A DNA stretch of 64,000 nt from Qipengyuania xiapuensis (GCF_019711395.1 NZ_JAIGNL010000002.1:415001-479000); one strand, 5' to 3'; counted from the first letter of the stretch, positions 1 to 9,244 are shown. Translations and numbers: made by a program. Notes: a model not told the origin generated them from the letters alone.

Positions 1-178
1 TTGGTCCGAAGACATTATCCGGTATTAGCTCAAATTTCTCTGAGTTATTCCGAACCTAAAGGCAGGTTCCCACGCGTTACGCACCCGTGCGCCACTAACC
101 CCGAAGGGTTCGTTCGACTTGCATGTGTTAGGCATGCCGCCAGCGTTCGTTCTGAGCCAGGATCAAACTCTCAAGTTT
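1..178 (-). rRNA. rrs: 16S ribosomal RNA, 5' end (partial)
   Basis: Read on the minus strand, this is the first ~178 nt of 16S rRNA; the rest lies before the window. The universal GAGTTTGATC (161-170) and CTGGCTCAG block is followed by AACGCTGGCGGCATGC, a short V1 loop and the conserved GGGTGCGTAACGCGTGGG. The 5' end is placed at about 178 by analogy with E. coli, eight bases before GAGTTTGATC. The short V1 loop (CTTCGGGG) fits Sphingomonadales/Erythrobacteraceae from memory; genus cannot be fixed from this fragment. Confidence 0.97.
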
Positions 179-409
179 GTGAAACTAACCAATCAAGCAC
201 GGGAAAACCCGCTAGCCTGACCAGCCAGAGTATCAAGGAGCCGATACCTGCACTGTCAAACGTAATGGATACGAATGAACATGCATCATCACGACCAGAC
301 TGTGGAGCCTGGAAGGATGTGGCAATCGGCTTGAAATAACCGGTACTCGGAGCCTTGAGGTCCCCGGACCGGGCGCCGTCGCCCACATGTCCCTTCATCA
401 AAAACTAAC

Positions 410-421
410 AATGTCAAAGAA
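410..421 (-). promoter_or_regulatory. boxA-like antitermination element in the rRNA leader
   Basis: The minus strand reads TTCTTTGACATT, close to the alphaproteobacterial rrn leader boxA (CTCTTTGACATT-like), about 230 nt upstream of the 16S 5' end and about 125 nt downstream of the predicted promoter. In rRNA operons boxA loads NusB/NusE so that RNA polymerase resists Rho. A GC-rich hairpin region (about 361-385) lies between boxA and the 16S and may serve RNase III processing. Confidence 0.6.
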
Positions 422-547
422 CCGCCGAGACAGTAGTAGCGGACAGCGATTGGTTCCCCCTTTCTTACCGGGGGAGCCGGCTGTCCGTATCTGTTGGCGA
501 CCGTTGCGGTGGGCGGTGGAAGCCGCCAGCGCCGCGTCGGTGAGGGC

Positions 548-576
548 CATCTAGGGGTGATGTTGGATTCGGTCAA
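548..576 (-). promoter_or_regulatory. Probable rRNA operon promoter
   Basis: On the minus strand TTGACC (571-576) and TAGATG (548-553) are separated by exactly 17 bp, a good housekeeping-sigma layout. Transcription would begin near 541, giving a leader of about 360 nt containing boxA. The sequence upstream (577-620) has runs of A and T (AAAAAAGTTC, AAAAAACTTTC on the minus strand) that could act as an UP element. A GANTC site (566-570) sits in the spacer beside the -35. Promoter activity is inferred from sequence only. Confidence 0.6.
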
Positions 577-716
577 CACACTTTTCGAAAGTTTTTTGAA
601 CTTTTTTCGAAAGCCGCAGAATTCCGCGGTTTCCGCACCCCGAAGTGTTGGACCCAGGATGGGCCTCCACCGCGTGAATTCAAGATCAGGGGGCTGTGAG
701 GGCCTCCAGACCACTC

Positions 717-767
717 AAAAAAACCCGATTCACCCCTCCTGAATCGGAATCGGGAGGGTGAATCGGG
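717..767 (-). terminator. Rho-independent terminator upstream of the rRNA promoter
   Basis: CCCGATTCACCC (724-735) pairs perfectly with GGGTGAATCGGG (756-767), and the stem extends by TCC/GGA past one bulged C. On the minus strand the stem is followed at once by seven T (717-723). It would stop minus-strand transcription about 140 bp before the rRNA promoter, although no minus-strand gene is visible between here and the protease gene. It may insulate the rrn operon or end a short unannotated RNA. The stem contains several GANTC sites. Confidence 0.55.
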
Positions 768-871
768 CCAAAAAAATCTGCTCGCAGGCCGAGAATCCCG
801 ATTCAGGCCGATTCACCAGCCGGTGATTCCCTCCACCGTCCGATCGGCCATGCGATTCTGCGAACGGATTC
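727..871. other. Cluster of ten GANTC (CcrM-type) sites in an intergenic region
   Basis: GATTC or GAATC occurs at 727, 741, 747, 760, 793, 800, 810, 825, 854 and 867: ten palindromic GANTC pentamers in 145 bp, where about 0.6 would be expected by chance (1 per 256 bp). Many lie in a CCCGATTC-like context, so the region looks like a degenerate repeat array. GANTC is the target of the cell-cycle methyltransferase CcrM in most Alphaproteobacteria. The 179-944 stretch carries no gene that I can support; it holds the rRNA leader, promoter, terminator and this cluster. Confidence 0.75.
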
Positions 872-944
872 GGTCCCCCCTCGCCATTGTGGTAAGCAGG
901 TGTGCAGGCCCGGATGTCGCAAGCGGGCCGCTTGGAGAGACTAT

Positions 945-1943
945 ATGGTTGCACGCACCCTCGGCCTTGCCGCGGCGCTCCTTCTGGGAAGCAGCGCCGC
1001 CGCAGAGACGCCTCCCGCACCAGCTCCGGCCGACACGCCCCCACAGGCCCCTGATATAGAAGAGGCGGAAGCGGCGGCCGAAGACATCGTCACCTTCAAC
1101 TATGACGAAGACCGCTACCGGCGCATGACTGTGCCCGTGACCATTGCCGGCAAGGGCCCCTATCGTTTCTTCATCGATACAGGCGCCCAGGCCACCGTCG
1201 TCACCCACGGCATCACTACCGACCTGGAGCTGGAGCCGACGGGCCGCGCAAGGCTCGTCGCGATGGGCTCGTCCGAAATGGTCGACACGATCGATATCGA
1301 CGACCTCGAGTTTGCCGACCGTCGCCTCAGCGGGATCACGGCCCCGCTTCTGGAGCGCAAGAATATCGGCGCGGACGGGATCCTCGGCCTCGACACGCTG
1401 CAGGATCTGCGCGTGCTGATCGACTTCGAGGAAGACAGCATCTCGGTGGCCGATGCGAAGACGCTTGGCGGCAATGGCGGATACGAGATCGTCGTGCGCG
1501 CCCGCGAGCGGCTCGGGCAGATGATTATTACCGATGCGCGCCTCAACGGGATCCGCACTGCCGTCATCATCGATACCGGGGCGGAAAACTCGCTCGGCAA
1601 CATGGCCCTTCTCAAACGCCTGCGCGCGCGCGCGCGAGGGACGCTCTCGGCAACCGACGTTCACGGGCAGAAAGTCCATAGCGAACTGGCAATGGCAAAA
1701 CGCCTGGTCATCGGGCGGATGGAACTGGAAAATGTCCCCATCGGATTTGCCGACAGCCCCGCCATCGAAGCGCTCGGTTTGAAGGACCAGCCCGCGCTGA
1801 TCCTGGGCATGGGCAACCTTCGCCTGTTCGAGCGTGTGGCAATCGACTTCGCCACGCGCCGCGTCCTGTTCGACTTGCCGGGCACGACGGCACGCCGAAG
1901 CCTGTTCGAGCCGGAGTTCATGGCGACGCGAACCAAGTCCTGA
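945..1943 (+). CDS. Two-domain retropepsin-like aspartic protease, exported
   Basis: 332 aa. The ATG at 945 is preceded by GGAGAG and begins a signal peptide (A/L-rich, residues 3-20) followed by a Pro/Ala linker; an upstream GTG at 900 lacks these merits. Two retropepsin-type halves are visible: FIDTGAQ (Asp78) and IIDTGAE (Asp210), each followed by the hydrophobic ILGLD or ILGMG segment typical of the family. Unlike retroviral protease, which dimerises, both catalytic Asp motifs are on one chain, so it may fold as an intramolecular dimer. Probably periplasmic. The substrate is unknown. Its 3' end lies 38 bp from the Atm1 gene on the same strand. Confidence 0.85.
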   Translation: MVARTLGLAAALLLGSSAAAETPPAPAPADTPPQAPDIEEAEAAAEDIVTFNYDEDRYRRMTVPVTIAGKGPYRFFIDTGAQATVVTHGITTDLELEPTGRARLVAMGSSEMVDTIDIDDLEFADRRLSGITAPLLERKNIGADGILGLDTLQDLRVLIDFEEDSISVADAKTLGGNGGYEIVVRARERLGQMIITDARLNGIRTAVIIDTGAENSLGNMALLKRLRARARGTLSATDVHGQKVHSELAMAKRLVIGRMELENVPIGFADSPAIEALGLKDQPALILGMGNLRLFERVAIDFATRRVLFDLPGTTARRSLFEPEFMATRTKS

Positions 1944-1981
1944 CCTTGTAGCGAGCGGCAGGACGCGCCAGATAGCTGCGC

Positions 1982-3790
1982 ATGCCGCCGCAGACACCAG
2001 CCGCCCGGACAGACGACGACCTCGAAGGCTGGCCGACGATCCGGCGCTTCCTTCCCTATCTCTGGCCGCGCGATAATCCGCGCCTGAAGCGGCGCATCAT
2101 AGGTGCCATGGCATTCGTGCTGCTGGCAAAGGCGACCATCCTCGCCCTGCCCTTCGCCTACAAGAACGCGGTCGACGCGATGACCACGCCTGCGAACGAG
2201 GCGGTCATGGTCGCGCTCGCATTCGTCATTGCCTACGCCGCCGGCCGCTTCGCCAGCGTGATGTTCGACAATTTGCGCAACATCACCTTCGAACGGGTCG
2301 GGCAGGACGCGACGCGCCAGCTCGCTGAGGACACCTTCTCGCGGCTGCACCAGCTTTCGCTGCGTTTCCACCTGTCGCGGCGTACCGGCGAGATCACGAA
2401 GACGATCGAGCGCGGGACCAAGAGCATCGACATCATGCTCTACTTCCTGCTGTTCAACATCGCGCCCACCGCGATCGAGCTGATCGCGGTCGGCACGATC
2501 TTCTATTTCAATTTCGGGTGGGAGCTCGTGGCGGCCACAGCGGCCACGGTAGCCGCCTATATATACGTGACCCGCAAGATCACCGAGTGGCGCAACGAGC
2601 TGCGGCGCAAGATGAACGAACTCGACGGACAGGCCCTCGCCCGTTCGGTCGACAGTCTCCTCAATTACGAGACGGTAAAATACTTCGGCGCGGAAGAGCG
2701 CGAGCGCCGCCGCTATGGCGAGGCCGCCCGCGCCTGGGCGGAAGCGGCGATCAAGTCGGAGAACTCGCTCGGCGCGCTCAACATCACGCAGGCCGCGATC
2801 ATGAACCTGCTGATGGGCGGCGCGATGGCCTTCACCGTCTTCGGCTGGAGCCGAGGCGAGCTGACCACCGGCGACCTGGTGCTGGTCAACACTTACCTGA
2901 TGCAGCTCTTCCGCCCGCTCGACATGCTGGGCATGGTCTACCGTACCGTGCGGCAGGGGCTGATCGATATGGCGGAGATGTTCCGGCTTATCGATACGGA
3001 GGCAGAAGTGAAGGACGCGCCCGGCGCGCCGGCACTGGTGGTTTCGCGGCCCTCGATCACATTCGACAATGTCGTCTTCGGATACGAGAACGAGCGCACG
3101 ATCCTTCACGGCCTCTCCTTCGAGGTCGAGGCGGGCAGCAGCGTGGCGATCGTCGGGCCATCGGGAGCAGGCAAGAGCACCATCGCGAGGCTCCTGTTCC
3201 GCTTCTACGATCCCGCCTCGGGCCGCATCCTTATCGACGGGCAGGACATTGCCCGGGTGACGCAGGAGAGCCTGCGCGCACAGATCGGCATCGTCCCCCA
3301 AGACAGCGTGCTGTTCAACGACACCATCGGCTACAATATCGCCTATGGCCGCGAGGGCGCGGACGAGGAGACCATGGTTGCGGCAGCGCGAGCGGCTGCG
3401 ATCCTGCCCTTCATCGAGCGCCTACCCGAAGGCTTCGACACCGAAGTCGGCGAACGCGGCCTCAAGCTCTCAGGAGGCGAGAAGCAACGCGTGGCGATCG
3501 CACGCACGCTAGTGAAGGATCCGCCGATCCTCGTGCTCGACGAGGCGACCAGCGCATTGGACAGCCGGACCGAGCAGGACATCCTGCGCACATTGAAACA
3601 GGTGAGCGAGCACCGCACTACACTCGCCATTGCACACCGCCTGTCGACCATTGCCGATTCCGACCGGATCCTCGTGCTCGACCAGGGGCGCCTTGCTGAG
3701 ACCGGCACCCATGCCGAACTGCTGCGAAAGGGCGAACTCTATGCCGAGATGTGGGCTCGCCAGCAGGCAGAGGAAGCGGCAGTCGAATAG
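1982..3790 (+). CDS. atm1: Atm1-family ABC exporter (glutathione/metal complexes)
   Basis: 602 aa half-transporter: six membrane helices in the first ~320 residues, then one nucleotide-binding domain. Visible motifs: Walker A GPSGAGKST (about 392-400), signature LSGGEKQR (about 495), Walker B LVLDEAT followed by the D-loop SALD, and the IAHRLS H-loop. Length and sequence, including NYETVKYFGAE and the C-terminal AEMWARQQAE, closely match Novosphingobium Atm1 as I remember it, which exports glutathione and glutathione-metal conjugates; mitochondrial Atm1 serves cytosolic Fe-S assembly. No iron-sulfur gene is adjacent, so a heavy-metal detoxification or glutathione role is the inference. Confidence 0.93.
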   Translation: MPPQTPAARTDDDLEGWPTIRRFLPYLWPRDNPRLKRRIIGAMAFVLLAKATILALPFAYKNAVDAMTTPANEAVMVALAFVIAYAAGRFASVMFDNLRNITFERVGQDATRQLAEDTFSRLHQLSLRFHLSRRTGEITKTIERGTKSIDIMLYFLLFNIAPTAIELIAVGTIFYFNFGWELVAATAATVAAYIYVTRKITEWRNELRRKMNELDGQALARSVDSLLNYETVKYFGAEERERRRYGEAARAWAEAAIKSENSLGALNITQAAIMNLLMGGAMAFTVFGWSRGELTTGDLVLVNTYLMQLFRPLDMLGMVYRTVRQGLIDMAEMFRLIDTEAEVKDAPGAPALVVSRPSITFDNVVFGYENERTILHGLSFEVEAGSSVAIVGPSGAGKSTIARLLFRFYDPASGRILIDGQDIARVTQESLRAQIGIVPQDSVLFNDTIGYNIAYGREGADEETMVAAARAAAILPFIERLPEGFDTEVGERGLKLSGGEKQRVAIARTLVKDPPILVLDEATSALDSRTEQDILRTLKQVSEHRTTLAIAHRLSTIADSDRILVLDQGRLAETGTHAELLRKGELYAEMWARQQAEEAAVE

Positions 3791-3809
3791 CTATTCGGGA
3801 AATGCGGGG

Positions 3810-3827
3810 TTGTGCTGCACTGCACAA
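3810..3827. promoter_or_regulatory. TTGTGC/GCACAA inverted repeat before the SulP gene
   Basis: TTGTGC (3810-3815) and GCACAA (3822-3827) form a perfect 6-bp inverted repeat around TGCACT, about 70 bp before the transporter start and 19 bp after the atm1 stop. The TGC/GCA-rich pattern resembles PhaR-type TGC-rich operators from memory, but no polyhydroxyalkanoate gene is nearby. It could be an operator for the SulP gene or chance. Confidence 0.3.
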
Positions 3828-3894
3828 TCGTTAGGTAGCGCGCAATCCTTCCGGGTGCTAGTGCGCGCCCTCCTCATATAGCTGGACAGAAATC

Positions 3895-5400
3895 ATGCCC
3901 AACCTCGGCGCGATCAAACGCGACTGGTTCTCCAACATCCGCGCAGACATGCTGGCCGGCCTCGTCGTCGCGCTCGCCCTGATTCCGGAAGCGATCGGCT
4001 TCTCGATCATCGCGGGCGTGGACCCGCGCGTTGGCCTCTATGCCTCGGTGGCGATCGCCATGGTCATCGCCTTTACCGGCGGGCGCCCGGGCATGATCAG
4101 CGCTGCGACCGCCGCGGTGGCCGTGGTAGTGGTGCCGCTGGTGCGCGATCACGGTGTTGAATACCTCTTCGCAGCAACCATCCTGATGGGCATTTTCCAG
4201 GGCATCGCCGCGCTGCTGCGCCTCGACCTGCTCATGCAGTTCGTCTCGCGCTCGGTCATCACCGGCTTCGTCAACGCGCTCGCTATCCTCATTTTCATGG
4301 CGCAGCTGCCGCAGCTCGATCCCACCGCTGCCGGCATTGGCTGGATGACCTATGCCATGGTCATCGCCGCGCTCGCGATGATCTACATAATCCCGAAGTT
4401 CACCACTGCAGTGCCCAGCCCGCTGATCGCGATCATCGTACTGACCTCGCTGACCATCTGGCTCGATGCGCCGGTGAATACCGTGTCCGACATGGGCGAG
4501 CTGCCCGAAGGCCTGCCCTATTTCGCGCTGCCGAATGTCCCGCTGACGTGGGAAACGCTCGCCATCATCGCCCCCTACTCGGCGACCATGGCGGCAGTCG
4601 GCCTGCTCGAATCGCTGCTGACTGCGCAGATCGTCGACGACATGACGCACACCGGCTCGAACAAGCGCCGCGAGAGCGCCGGTCAGGGCGTGGCCAACAT
4701 CGTTGCGGCCATGTTCGGCGGCATGGGCGGCTGCGCGATGATCGGCCAGTCCGTCATCAACGTGACCAGCGGCGGCCGCGGTCGCCTGTCGACCTTTACT
4801 GCGGGTCTCTCGCTGCTGATCCTGCTCGCGGTGCTCGGCGATCTCGTGGGCCAGGTACCGATGCCGGCGCTGGTGGCGATCATGATCATGGTCTCGATCG
4901 GCACCTTCTCGTGGAACTCGATCCCCAATATCGGCAAGCACCCGTGGCAATCGTCGGTCGTGATGCTCACGACGGTCGTGGTCGTGGTCGCGACGCACAA
5001 CCTCGCGCTCGGCGTGCTGGCAGGCGTCGTCCTGTCGGGCGTGTTCTTCACCCACAAGGTGATGACGATGTTCGAGGTCACCCGTACCCGCGAGGGCGAC
5101 ACGGCGACCTATTGGGCGAAAGGCCAGATATTCTACGCCAGCGTCGAACGCTTCGAAGCCGCGCTCGGCCCGGAAAGCACGCAGCCCGATCCCGCCGATC
5201 ACGTGGTGATCGACGTGAGCAAGGCACACTTCTGGGACATCAGCGCGGTCGGCGCGCTCGACAAGGTGGTGGAACGCATGCGCCGCAACGGCCGCAGCGT
5301 GCAGGTCGTCGGCCTCAACCGCGCTAGCAGCGACCTCGTCGACAAGTTCGCGCTGACCGACAAGACCGGCGTCGAAATCGGGCTAGCGCCTCACCCCTGA
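3895..5400 (+). CDS. SulP (SLC26) family anion transporter with STAS domain
   Basis: 501 aa. Residues ~10-390 are very hydrophobic with the SulP layout, starting with an N-terminal [22 protein letters not shown] segment (here read as the first SulP membrane span) and the [10 protein letters not shown] motif. A cytoplasmic STAS domain follows (~400-495) with [20 protein letters not shown]. Relatives carry sulfate, bicarbonate, dicarboxylates or other anions with H+ or Na+; the substrate cannot be read from sequence. There is no carbonic anhydrase gene next to it. The stop codon abuts the convergent small gene at 5401. Confidence 0.92.
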   Translation: MPNLGAIKRDWFSNIRADMLAGLVVALALIPEAIGFSIIAGVDPRVGLYASVAIAMVIAFTGGRPGMISAATAAVAVVVVPLVRDHGVEYLFAATILMGIFQGIAALLRLDLLMQFVSRSVITGFVNALAILIFMAQLPQLDPTAAGIGWMTYAMVIAALAMIYIIPKFTTAVPSPLIAIIVLTSLTIWLDAPVNTVSDMGELPEGLPYFALPNVPLTWETLAIIAPYSATMAAVGLLESLLTAQIVDDMTHTGSNKRRESAGQGVANIVAAMFGGMGGCAMIGQSVINVTSGGRGRLSTFTAGLSLLILLAVLGDLVGQVPMPALVAIMIMVSIGTFSWNSIPNIGKHPWQSSVVMLTTVVVVVATHNLALGVLAGVVLSGVFFTHKVMTMFEVTRTREGDTATYWAKGQIFYASVERFEAALGPESTQPDPADHVVIDVSKAHFWDISAVGALDKVVERMRRNGRSVQVVGLNRASSDLVDKFALTDKTGVEIGLAPHP

Positions 5401-5739
5401 TCAGCGCTTTCTACGCCTGCGCCATTTGGCGGTGGCGGCACTCTCGCTGTCGGAATACTCAGGCGGGAGCTTATGCCGCCACTTCTGCTCGTACTGTCTT
5501 GCGGACAGCAGGCTGGCAGCCTTCATCAGGCGATAGCCACGCCAACCGACGAAAAGGTACCATGGCGAAAGCATGAGCTGGATGATTGCTATCGCCCAGA
5601 TCCGCTCGTCCGAGTTCGCGCCCAAGATCAACGCGGCGAAAATTCCAGTCAGGAATGGAATGAAGATCGACCAGGGACGATTGTTGTTCGTGAGGTCGCG
5701 ATCGACCCTTTTCCGCAGCTTCTGAAAGTCGCCTGCCAT
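5401..5739 (-). CDS. Small 2TM-type membrane protein, unknown function
   Basis: 112 aa from the ATG at 5739, two bases after the stop of the ACT gene; a longer upstream reading into that gene is less likely. Basic N-terminus (FQKLRKRVDRDLTNN), two membrane segments (WSIFIPFLTGIFAALILGA and IWAIAIIQLMLSPWYLFVGW), and a very basic C-terminal tail (KWRRRRKR). The tails suggest an inner-membrane hairpin with both ends in the cytoplasm. It appears to be the last gene of the hslVU operon. I do not recognise the family. Confidence 0.75.
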   Translation of the reverse strand: MAGDFQKLRKRVDRDLTNNNRPWSIFIPFLTGIFAALILGANSDERIWAIAIIQLMLSPWYLFVGWRGYRLMKAASLLSARQYEQKWRHKLPPEYSDSESAATAKWRRRRKR

Positions 5740-5741
5740 CC

Positions 5742-6146
5742 TCAGCGATGCGATGACTGCAGTTCTTGCAGGATCCGGAGAGCCTCGTCGCACTTCGCCG
5801 CTGGCACGAAGGCATGGTCGTGATGAAAGGCTGCGACCATGTTGCAGGCGATGCCGGCATCGGCGAGCGCGCTTGCCACGGCAGCCGTTAGCCCCACGCC
5901 CTCAAGGTCAGAACGGACCATCAGCGTGATGCGGGCGAAGTCAGGGCCTTCGATGCCCAGTTCTTCCGCCAGCTCGGACGGCACAATCGCCGTGACGCCC
6001 TCATCCTCGCGAAAGGTCCCGATCGCCGCGCCCAATAGCTGCGGAGCGTTGTCGGGACTGACGAGGACGAAGCGCCAGTGGCGCGGATCGAGCCGGGGCT
6101 CCATGGCGGCGATCATCGCCTCCCTGTCGCTCACCGGCTCGCCCAT
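5742..6146 (-). CDS. ACT domain-containing protein (ACT_3/DUF2241-like)
   Basis: 134 aa, one or two small ACT-like ligand-binding folds: WRFVLVSPD, then the second half AFVPAAKCDEALRILQEL. Such free-standing ACT proteins are thought to sense small ligands such as amino acids, but the ligand is unknown here. Its ATG overlaps the hslU stop (TAATG), so translation is probably coupled. The link to the HslUV protease is positional only. Confidence 0.85.
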   Translation of the reverse strand: MGEPVSDREAMIAAMEPRLDPRHWRFVLVSPDNAPQLLGAAIGTFREDEGVTAIVPSELAEELGIEGPDFARITLMVRSDLEGVGLTAAVASALADAGIACNMVAAFHHDHAFVPAAKCDEALRILQELQSSHR

Positions 6147-7444
6147 TACAGGATGTACTTGCTGAGATCGGTGTCGCCCGCGAGATCGTCGAGGCGTTCG
6201 CGCACATAGGCAGCATCGATCGTGATCGTCTCGCCCTTGTGCTCTTCTGCCTCGAAGCTGATGTCTTCGAGCAGGCGCTCCATCACCGTCTGCAGGCGAC
6301 GGGCACCGATGTTCTCGACGCCCTCGTTCACCCGTGCCGCGATCTTCGCCACTTCGGCAATCGCATCGTCGGTGATGTCGAGCGTGACCTCTTCGGTGCC
6401 GATAAGCGCCTGGTACTGTTCGACGAGGTTGGCGCGCGTCTCGGTGAGGATGCGCACGAAGTCTTCCTCGGTCAGCGCGCGCAGTTCGACGCGGATCGGC
6501 AGGCGGCCCTGCAGTTCGGGCAGCATGTCCGAAGGCTTCGCAACATGGAACGCGCCCGATGCGATGAAGAGCACATGGTCGGTCTTCATCGGCCCGTACT
6601 TGGTCGCCACGGTCGTGCCTTCGATCAGCGGCAGCAGGTCGCGCTGGACGCCTTCACGGCTGACCGAGCCGCCTCGCACGTCGGAGACGGCGATCTTGTC
6701 GATCTCGTCGAGGAACACGATGCCGTTGGTCTCCGCATTCTCCAGCGCGACGCGGTTCACGTCGTCCTGGTCCATGCGCTTCTCGGCTTCTTCCTCGACC
6801 AGCCGGTCCCAAGCGTCGGGGACCTTGAGCTTGCGGCGCTTGAGGTTCGAGCGGCCCATCGCCTTGCCGAGCATGTCGGACAAGTCGATCATACCGACAT
6901 TGGCGGGCATGCCCGGGATTTCCATGTTCGACTGCGGCTGGTCCTTCACCTCGATCTCGACCTCGGTGTCGTTCATCGCGTTCTGGACGATGCGCTCGCG
7001 GAAAGCCTCGCGGGTCGCCTCGCTGGCATTGTCGCCGACGAGCGCAGTGAGCAGGCGGTCCATCGCCGCTTCGCTCGCTGCTTCGCGAACGGCCTCACGG
7101 CGGCGCTCCTTCTCGAGGCGGATAGCTTCTTCGGCAAGGTCGCGGGCGATCTGTTCGACGTCGCGGCCGACATAGCCGACCTCGGTGAACTTGGTCGCTT
7201 CCACCTTCACGAAGGGCGCTTCGGCCAGCTTCGCAAGGCGGCGACTGATCTCGGTCTTGCCGCAGCCGGTCGGGCCGATCATCAGGATGTTCTTGGGCGT
7301 CACCTCGTCGCGCAGATCGCGGTCGAGACGCTGGCGGCGCCAGCGGTTGCGCAGCGCCACGGCCACGGCGCGCTTGGCGTCCTTCTGGCCGATGATGTGT
7401 TCGTCGAGAGCGGCGACGATCGCCTTGGGGGTCAGGTTGTCCAT
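6146..7444 (-). CDS. hslU: HslU, ATPase subunit of the HslUV protease
   Basis: 432 aa AAA+ unfoldase. Visible: N-terminal [17 protein letters not shown], Walker [10 protein letters not shown] (residues 57-65), the pore motif GYVGRDVE, an I-domain insertion (about 110-230), Walker B VFLDEIDK (~250) and the C-terminal DLSKYIL that docks into HslV. Length is normal for the family. HslU unfolds substrates and feeds them to HslV in the cytoplasm, and is usually heat-shock induced. hslV lies 8 bp upstream. Confidence 0.98.
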   Translation of the reverse strand: MDNLTPKAIVAALDEHIIGQKDAKRAVAVALRNRWRRQRLDRDLRDEVTPKNILMIGPTGCGKTEISRRLAKLAEAPFVKVEATKFTEVGYVGRDVEQIARDLAEEAIRLEKERRREAVREAASEAAMDRLLTALVGDNASEATREAFRERIVQNAMNDTEVEIEVKDQPQSNMEIPGMPANVGMIDLSDMLGKAMGRSNLKRRKLKVPDAWDRLVEEEAEKRMDQDDVNRVALENAETNGIVFLDEIDKIAVSDVRGGSVSREGVQRDLLPLIEGTTVATKYGPMKTDHVLFIASGAFHVAKPSDMLPELQGRLPIRVELRALTEEDFVRILTETRANLVEQYQALIGTEEVTLDITDDAIAEVAKIAARVNEGVENIGARRLQTVMERLLEDISFEAEEHKGETITIDAAYVRERLDDLAGDTDLSKYIL

Positions 7445-7452
7445 GAGTTCTT

Positions 7453-8013
7453 TCAGACCGTTTCGACGGTCACGTTGCCATTGGTGAAGACGCAGATGTC
7501 GGCTGCTACGGCCATGGCCTTGCGCGCGATGACTTCGGGATCGTCTTCGTACTCGGCGATCGCCTTGGCTGCGGCGAGCGCGTAATTGCCGCCCGATCCG
7601 ATGGCGGTGATTCCCGCTTCCGGTTCGAGCACGTCGCCATTGCCGGTCAGGACGAGGAGGTTCTCCTTGTCCGCCACGATCATCAGCGCTTCGAGATTGC
7701 GCAGATACTTGTCCGTGCGCCAGTCCTTGGTCAGCTCGACCGCGGCGCGCAGCAGCTGTCCGCTATATTGCTCGAGCTTCTTCTCGAGCCGTTCGAACAG
7801 GGTGAAGGCATCCGCGGTAGCGCCGGCAAACCCGGCAACGACAGCGCCGCCCTCACCGATCCTGCGGACCTTGCGTGCATTGGGTTTCATCACCGTGTTG
7901 CCCATGGAGACCTGTCCGTCTCCGGCAATGACGATCCGATCGCCCTTGCGCACACCGATGATGGTGGTTCCGTGCCACTGGGTCAGCCCGTGGCGATTGT
8001 CTTTATCGTCCAT
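7453..8013 (-). CDS. hslV: HslV, peptidase subunit of the HslUV protease
   Basis: 186 aa from the ATG at 8013; the longer reading upstream is not HslV-like. After a 15-residue leader ending WHG comes TTIIGVRKG, so Thr16 is the expected N-terminal nucleophile after processing. [13 protein letters not shown] and [14 protein letters not shown] are the conserved proteasome-like blocks. It forms double hexameric rings capped by HslU, whose gene follows. The leader is longer than in E. coli, as is common in Alphaproteobacteria. Confidence 0.97.
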   Translation of the reverse strand: MDDKDNRHGLTQWHGTTIIGVRKGDRIVIAGDGQVSMGNTVMKPNARKVRRIGEGGAVVAGFAGATADAFTLFERLEKKLEQYSGQLLRAAVELTKDWRTDKYLRNLEALMIVADKENLLVLTGNGDVLEPEAGITAIGSGGNYALAAAKAIAEYEDDPEVIARKAMAVAADICVFTNGNVTVETV

Positions 8014-8083
8014 GCCGCGGGATATGGGGTGCGCGGCAAAGGGGTCAAGAAGAAGGGTCCAGCCGTCAGCTGCCCGGGCAGGA

Positions 8084-8551
8084 TCAGCGCGGAGCGCCGC
8101 CGCCCGGAAGACCGGCCTGGCCGACCGTGCCGATATTGCCGAACAGGTCCTGCAGGAAGGTACGCTCGCGGCCCAGCGTCGGCGTCTTGTCGCCATCGGG
8201 GCTGAGGTACACCACCTGGTCGAGGCCCGTGCGATCGGCAGACAGTACATTGCCCGTCTCGTCGAACCTGACGGCGAGAACCTGGTGCTGCTGGATGCGC
8301 GGACGCACGAAGGGCTTACGGCCCGTGGTCGAGGACACGTAATACCAGGTCGGCTCGCCGAACTGGCTGGTGAATGTCGGACGGCCCAGCGTCATCTCGA
8401 CGCTGCGCTGGTTGTCGATTCCCGGCTGCACTGCATTCAGCAGCAGGTTGTCGACCACATAGCCGCGGGTTTCGCGGATCGAGGAACAGGCGGCAGTGCC
8501 GAATGCGGCCGTGGCCAGCACCGAGATGGCAAGGATTTTCGTGACCCTCAT
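8084..8551 (-). CDS. bamE: BamE (SmpA/OmlA) outer-membrane assembly lipoprotein
   Basis: 155 aa from the ATG at 8551. The signal peptide ends at a lipobox (TAAC, Cys22). The BamE fold follows: [21 protein letters not shown] matches the conserved pattern lGxPt.....w.Y, then a hydrophobic [12 protein letters not shown] strand. BamE supports the BAM complex that inserts beta-barrel proteins such as the TonB receptors of this window. A Gly/Pro-rich tail is extra. Transcribed divergently from the CBP3 gene, 174 bp apart. Confidence 0.9.
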   Translation of the reverse strand: MRVTKILAISVLATAAFGTAACSSIRETRGYVVDNLLLNAVQPGIDNQRSVEMTLGRPTFTSQFGEPTWYYVSSTTGRKPFVRPRIQQHQVLAVRFDETGNVLSADRTGLDQVVYLSPDGDKTPTLGRERTFLQDLFGNIGTVGQAGLPGGGAPR

Positions 8552-8725
8552 GGTAACTGCTTCAACTCCGTTTCTCCGGCACGCTTGGCCTGTGGCCAGC
8601 CGCACCCTATATGCGCGGACGACGCCCTAAACCGCTGTGCGCGCGCTTGCAACTCAGCACTGTACGAGCGGTGGGGATGGCGGCTTGAATTGCCGCTGAA
8701 CGAACAGACACGGGAAGCCCTTCGC

Positions 8726-9244
8726 ATGTCCTTTTTCTCCCGCCTTTTCGGCACCCAGCAAGACCCGCGCGAGCAGTGGTGGCCGCTGTGGCACACCATC
8801 GTCGAACAGGCGCGCGAGCCCGACTGGTATCGTATGTGCGGTGTCGCCGACACGGTCGAGGGGCGCTTCGACATGATCACGCTCGTACTCAGCCTCGTGA
8901 TGCTGCGGATGGAAGGCGACGAAGAACTCGCCCCGCACACCGCGCTGGTCACCGAACTCTTCGTCGAGGACATGGAAGGCCAGCTGCGCGAGGCGGGAAT
9001 CGGCGATCCCACGGTCGGCAAGAAGATCGGCAACCTGATGGCCAGCATGGGCGGCCGCCTTGGCACCTATCGCACGACGCTGGCCGACGAAGACCGCGCG
9101 GCGCTGGCCGAAGCGCTGAGGCGCAACGTCACCATGTCGCAGGAAGACGAGGCCGAGGCGCTCGCCGAGCGCATGATCCGCCTGCACAAGCGATTCTCGC
9201 GTACTTCCGCCGACCAACTGCGCGCCGGAGAGATTGCAGAGTGA
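8726..9244 (+). CDS. Ubiquinol-cytochrome c chaperone (CBP3/UQCC1 family)
   Basis: 172 aa from the ATG at 8726. It has the core of the CBP3 family: WYRMCGVADTVEGRFDMITLVLSLVMLR, LVTELFVEDMEGQLREAGIGD and VGKKIGNLMASMGGRL. The eukaryotic homologues (Cbp3/UQCC1) bind cytochrome b during bc1 complex assembly; the bacterial role is assumed to be similar. Translationally coupled to the DUF177 gene (GTGA overlap at 9241). Confidence 0.9.
   Translation: MSFFSRLFGTQQDPREQWWPLWHTIVEQAREPDWYRMCGVADTVEGRFDMITLVLSLVMLRMEGDEELAPHTALVTELFVEDMEGQLREAGIGDPTVGKKIGNLMASMGGRLGTYRTTLADEDRAALAEALRRNVTMSQEDEAEALAERMIRLHKRFSRTSADQLRAGEIAE

Noticed and set aside
1..339. Reading frame across the 16S 5' end
   Set aside because: Overlaps rRNA on the other strand; not a gene.
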